A program made the translations under genes and the position numbers. From the NCBI RefSeq assembly GCF_025698545.1, contig NC_068576.1:15136028-15200027 (forward strand): DNA of 64,000 nt, in the 5' to 3' direction. Source of the stretch: Gossypium raimondii (taxonomy: Eukaryota > Streptophyta > Magnoliopsida > Malvales > Malvaceae). Under the pieces are notes generated by a model that did no database searches, was not told where the DNA came from, and saw nothing but the letters and a program-made list of their open reading frames with translations. Shown here one piece after another: positions 61,915-64,000 of the stretch. Within the stretch, counting starts at the first letter, position 1. Every line of letters starts with the position of its first letter.

Positions 61915-62569
61915 TTATTAATGCAGAACTTTAGTGAGGAAAATCTCGAACACACGAATGAAACACTAACAATAACTCGAATAGAAAAACGAATCAATAG
62001 GACAAGACTCCAAGGCGTGTATCAATGCATTATCTTTAAGGTTCTATTCGCCATTGCATATACTTAGTGTGCAAATGAGTTTTAAGCAAATGAACCTCGA
62101 TGATACAATGAAACCTGATGACTATTAATGTTTTGCACTGACGAAAAATGTCCACTAAGCAATAAGTAGAGTATAACAAGAAAATTATTTTTTATAAAGA
62201 ATTTATGCGGTAATTATTTATTGAACAATCTAAGAATAGTAGAAGATGGAGGAAGGACAGAAATAATTTTGAGAATTTTTTGTATGTTTTCTAAATGAAA
62301 TATCACTCCTATATTTAGGAATTCTATGTTTCTTCATATATACATAACTTTCAATAGGTATATTTTCGAATAATCACATAATTATTCAATTAATATCTCT
62401 CAAATAAACATAAATTTTCAAGTAATATTGCTTGAATAATTATAAATCTTTGTAAAAATATCAAGTGATATAACTCTTAATCAATAACCAAAAGATATAA
62501 CTTTTGATTAATTACACCCTTTTATTTATAGTTATTGGAACACTATAAATATTTAAAAATGTTCTAACA
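61915..62569 (-). repeat. Ty1/copia-type LTR fragment
   Basis: On the minus strand TTGGAGGAGAT (PPT-like, 62570-62580) is followed by TGTTAGAACATTTTTAAATA, a typical copia PPT-LTR junction. The LTR body (with repeated 'aagttatatctttt...' text) runs left to roughly 61915, where the boundary is unclear. 62581-62793 would be the 3' internal end of the same element, cut by the next LTR. Confidence 0.55.
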
Positions 62570-62793
62570 ATCTCCTCCAATTTTCAAAACATTTTAGATT
62601 TTGATAATCTTGGAAATCAATGTGCATAAATGAAGGTGTCTTACGATTGAAATTTCGCTTAGTTAAAACATGTTAAAGTTAATTGAACACATCTCACACA
62701 ATGATTTAAACATCAATCGGTGCTTAGTATCCAGGGACACTATTATCACCACGAGTCTGTGTACTCTTTTCATGGGTGCTATTAGAACCAAGC

Positions 62794-64000
62794 TATAACA
62801 CCCTATACCTGACCCAATCACCGAGCCCGGGTACCAAATGTCACAATTGAATTGTATTACTTAGCAAAATTTATAACTTGATTTATTTACAAACTTAAAA
62901 AGAATGCCACATTTAATCCATAATTACTGTACCATTCTATTAATCTCTTAGATAACTACATATTTCAAAATTTAAACTTCAAATAAAATTTCTATTATAC
63001 AAGTATTAAGGCACTTACAATCATTTTGCCTTACTAAACATGCACAAATATTAATAGTGACTTGAAAACTAAATTTCAATGGAAATACACCTATTTGAAC
63101 ACGCGAGGCGTAGCCTCTAAGAGTGCCCCTTTATACACATGCTACGGCTATGACGCCATTCGCGTGGACTTGGCGATGTCTGGCTTGGTCTGTAACATCC
63201 CGCCTGACGAAGTCCTGGTTATTGCGCAAGTGATGCCCTGGTTTGATAGACTATGAACGAAAAGAAAGAAACTCATGGCAAACTCTGGTATGTACAATGT
63301 ATAGGATATTATAAAAGAACAAAACTTATGAATCACTCTGAAGAAAGGTAAGTATAACGAATCAATGAGTGCTGGTAAGAATATATATATAAGGCACATA
63401 ATATAAAAAAGTACTATTGGTGCAGTAGTGTTCACTGAAAAAACCCTTTCCGGCGTATAGAATGGGTGGACTTCAACAAGAAAACAAATAGATAAAGACA
63501 CCCCGTCAGATTACAATGATAAGTGAAATAGAAGTGGTAATGCGAAAGGAATGGTTATAAGCTATGAGTCCACGCCAGTGATATAATACATCCAGTGACC
63601 AATGTGGTCCCATGGCAGGTAAAATATAACCATAAGAATGGGCATTAACCCAATGGCCAAGTTTCATCCTTTCTATTCCCTTGATCTTAGGTTTAAGTCA
63701 CATTCGTTTCACTTCCTTTTTCTTTAATTTTTTCTTTAATTTCAGCCAAAAAGGGTTAATTGCCAAACAACCCTTATTTCTTTTCCAAAGTCCAACTAAT
63801 AAAACACTTCCTAGCACAATTAGGATTTGCTATTTGATTCTAACCCAAATTGAAACCCCTATTCTCCCTATTTATTCTCAACTTTCTCTACAAACCTTTT
63901 TTATAAAATTCTCTCAAAGTTGTTGTTGGAAATTTAGTTCTTGAATCTTAACTTTGCAATCAAGTCCAAATCGAATTGTTTATCATCAATCATTGAGTTT
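62794..64000. repeat. Start of another gypsy-type LTR, continuing beyond the window
   Basis: TATAACACCCTATACCTGACCC at 62794 matches the TGTAACACCC starts of the other LTRs, with TG changed to TA. A tRNA-like pair of motifs occurs at about 63648-63700 (CCCAATGGCCAAGT and TTAGGTTTAAGTC), as in the LTR at 12950. The other end and any TSD are outside the window, and no coding sequence is seen. Confidence 0.5.

Overview
This is a plant nuclear window. It has spliced genes with GT-AG introns, a land-plant D-type cyclin, an LRR receptor kinase and an RD21-like protease, AT-rich intergenic DNA, and a large nest of LTR retrotransposons. The LTR families (ends of the TGTAACACCC type) and the gene set suggest Malvaceae, probably cotton (Gossypium). 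That assignment is from memory of such sequences and has not been tested by search.

Layout. 1-2.5 kb: AT-rich DNA with a 358-bp MITE. 2.58-4.74 kb: four-exon RD21/RDL-type papain-like cysteine protease (+). 5.8-9.1 kb: remains of a conserved plant gene of unknown function, broken by a 113-bp tandem duplication, a 1-nt frameshift and a 2.3-kb solo LTR with a perfect 5-bp target duplication (TSD). 10.9-11.2 kb: NBS-LRR repeat-domain remnant. 12-45 kb: nested transposons. Old copia fragments carry a Ty3/gypsy element (12950-33577). A second, opposite gypsy element (16269-27821) sits in its gag, and a DNA transposon (24900-26090) sits in the right LTR of that one. A younger copia element (36277-40756) lies in the old copia sequence. 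A hAT-like element (40832-44140) contains another solo LTR (41093-43688). 45.4-46.85 kb: four-exon CYCD3-type cyclin (+). 50.9-51.2 kb: possible small gene (-). 51.8-53.4 kb: EB1C microtubule plus-end protein pseudogene (-) that keeps its introns. 53.6-54.4 kb: long fold-back element. 56.2-58.7 kb: two-exon LRR receptor-like kinase (-) with atypical catalytic residues. 61.5-64 kb: MITE remnant, copia LTR (-) and the start of another gypsy-type LTR that runs off the window.

Three protein-coding genes look intact: the protease, the cyclin and the receptor kinase. They are independent single-gene units, as is normal in plants, and nothing suggests a shared pathway. I found no operon, CRISPR array, tRNA or rRNA gene, and no clear new biological system. 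The most interesting structure is in the repeats: tandem tRNA-like Pol III box modules and arrays of short palindromes inside LTRs, a near-complete 0.83-kb fold-back, and insertion order readable from TSDs.
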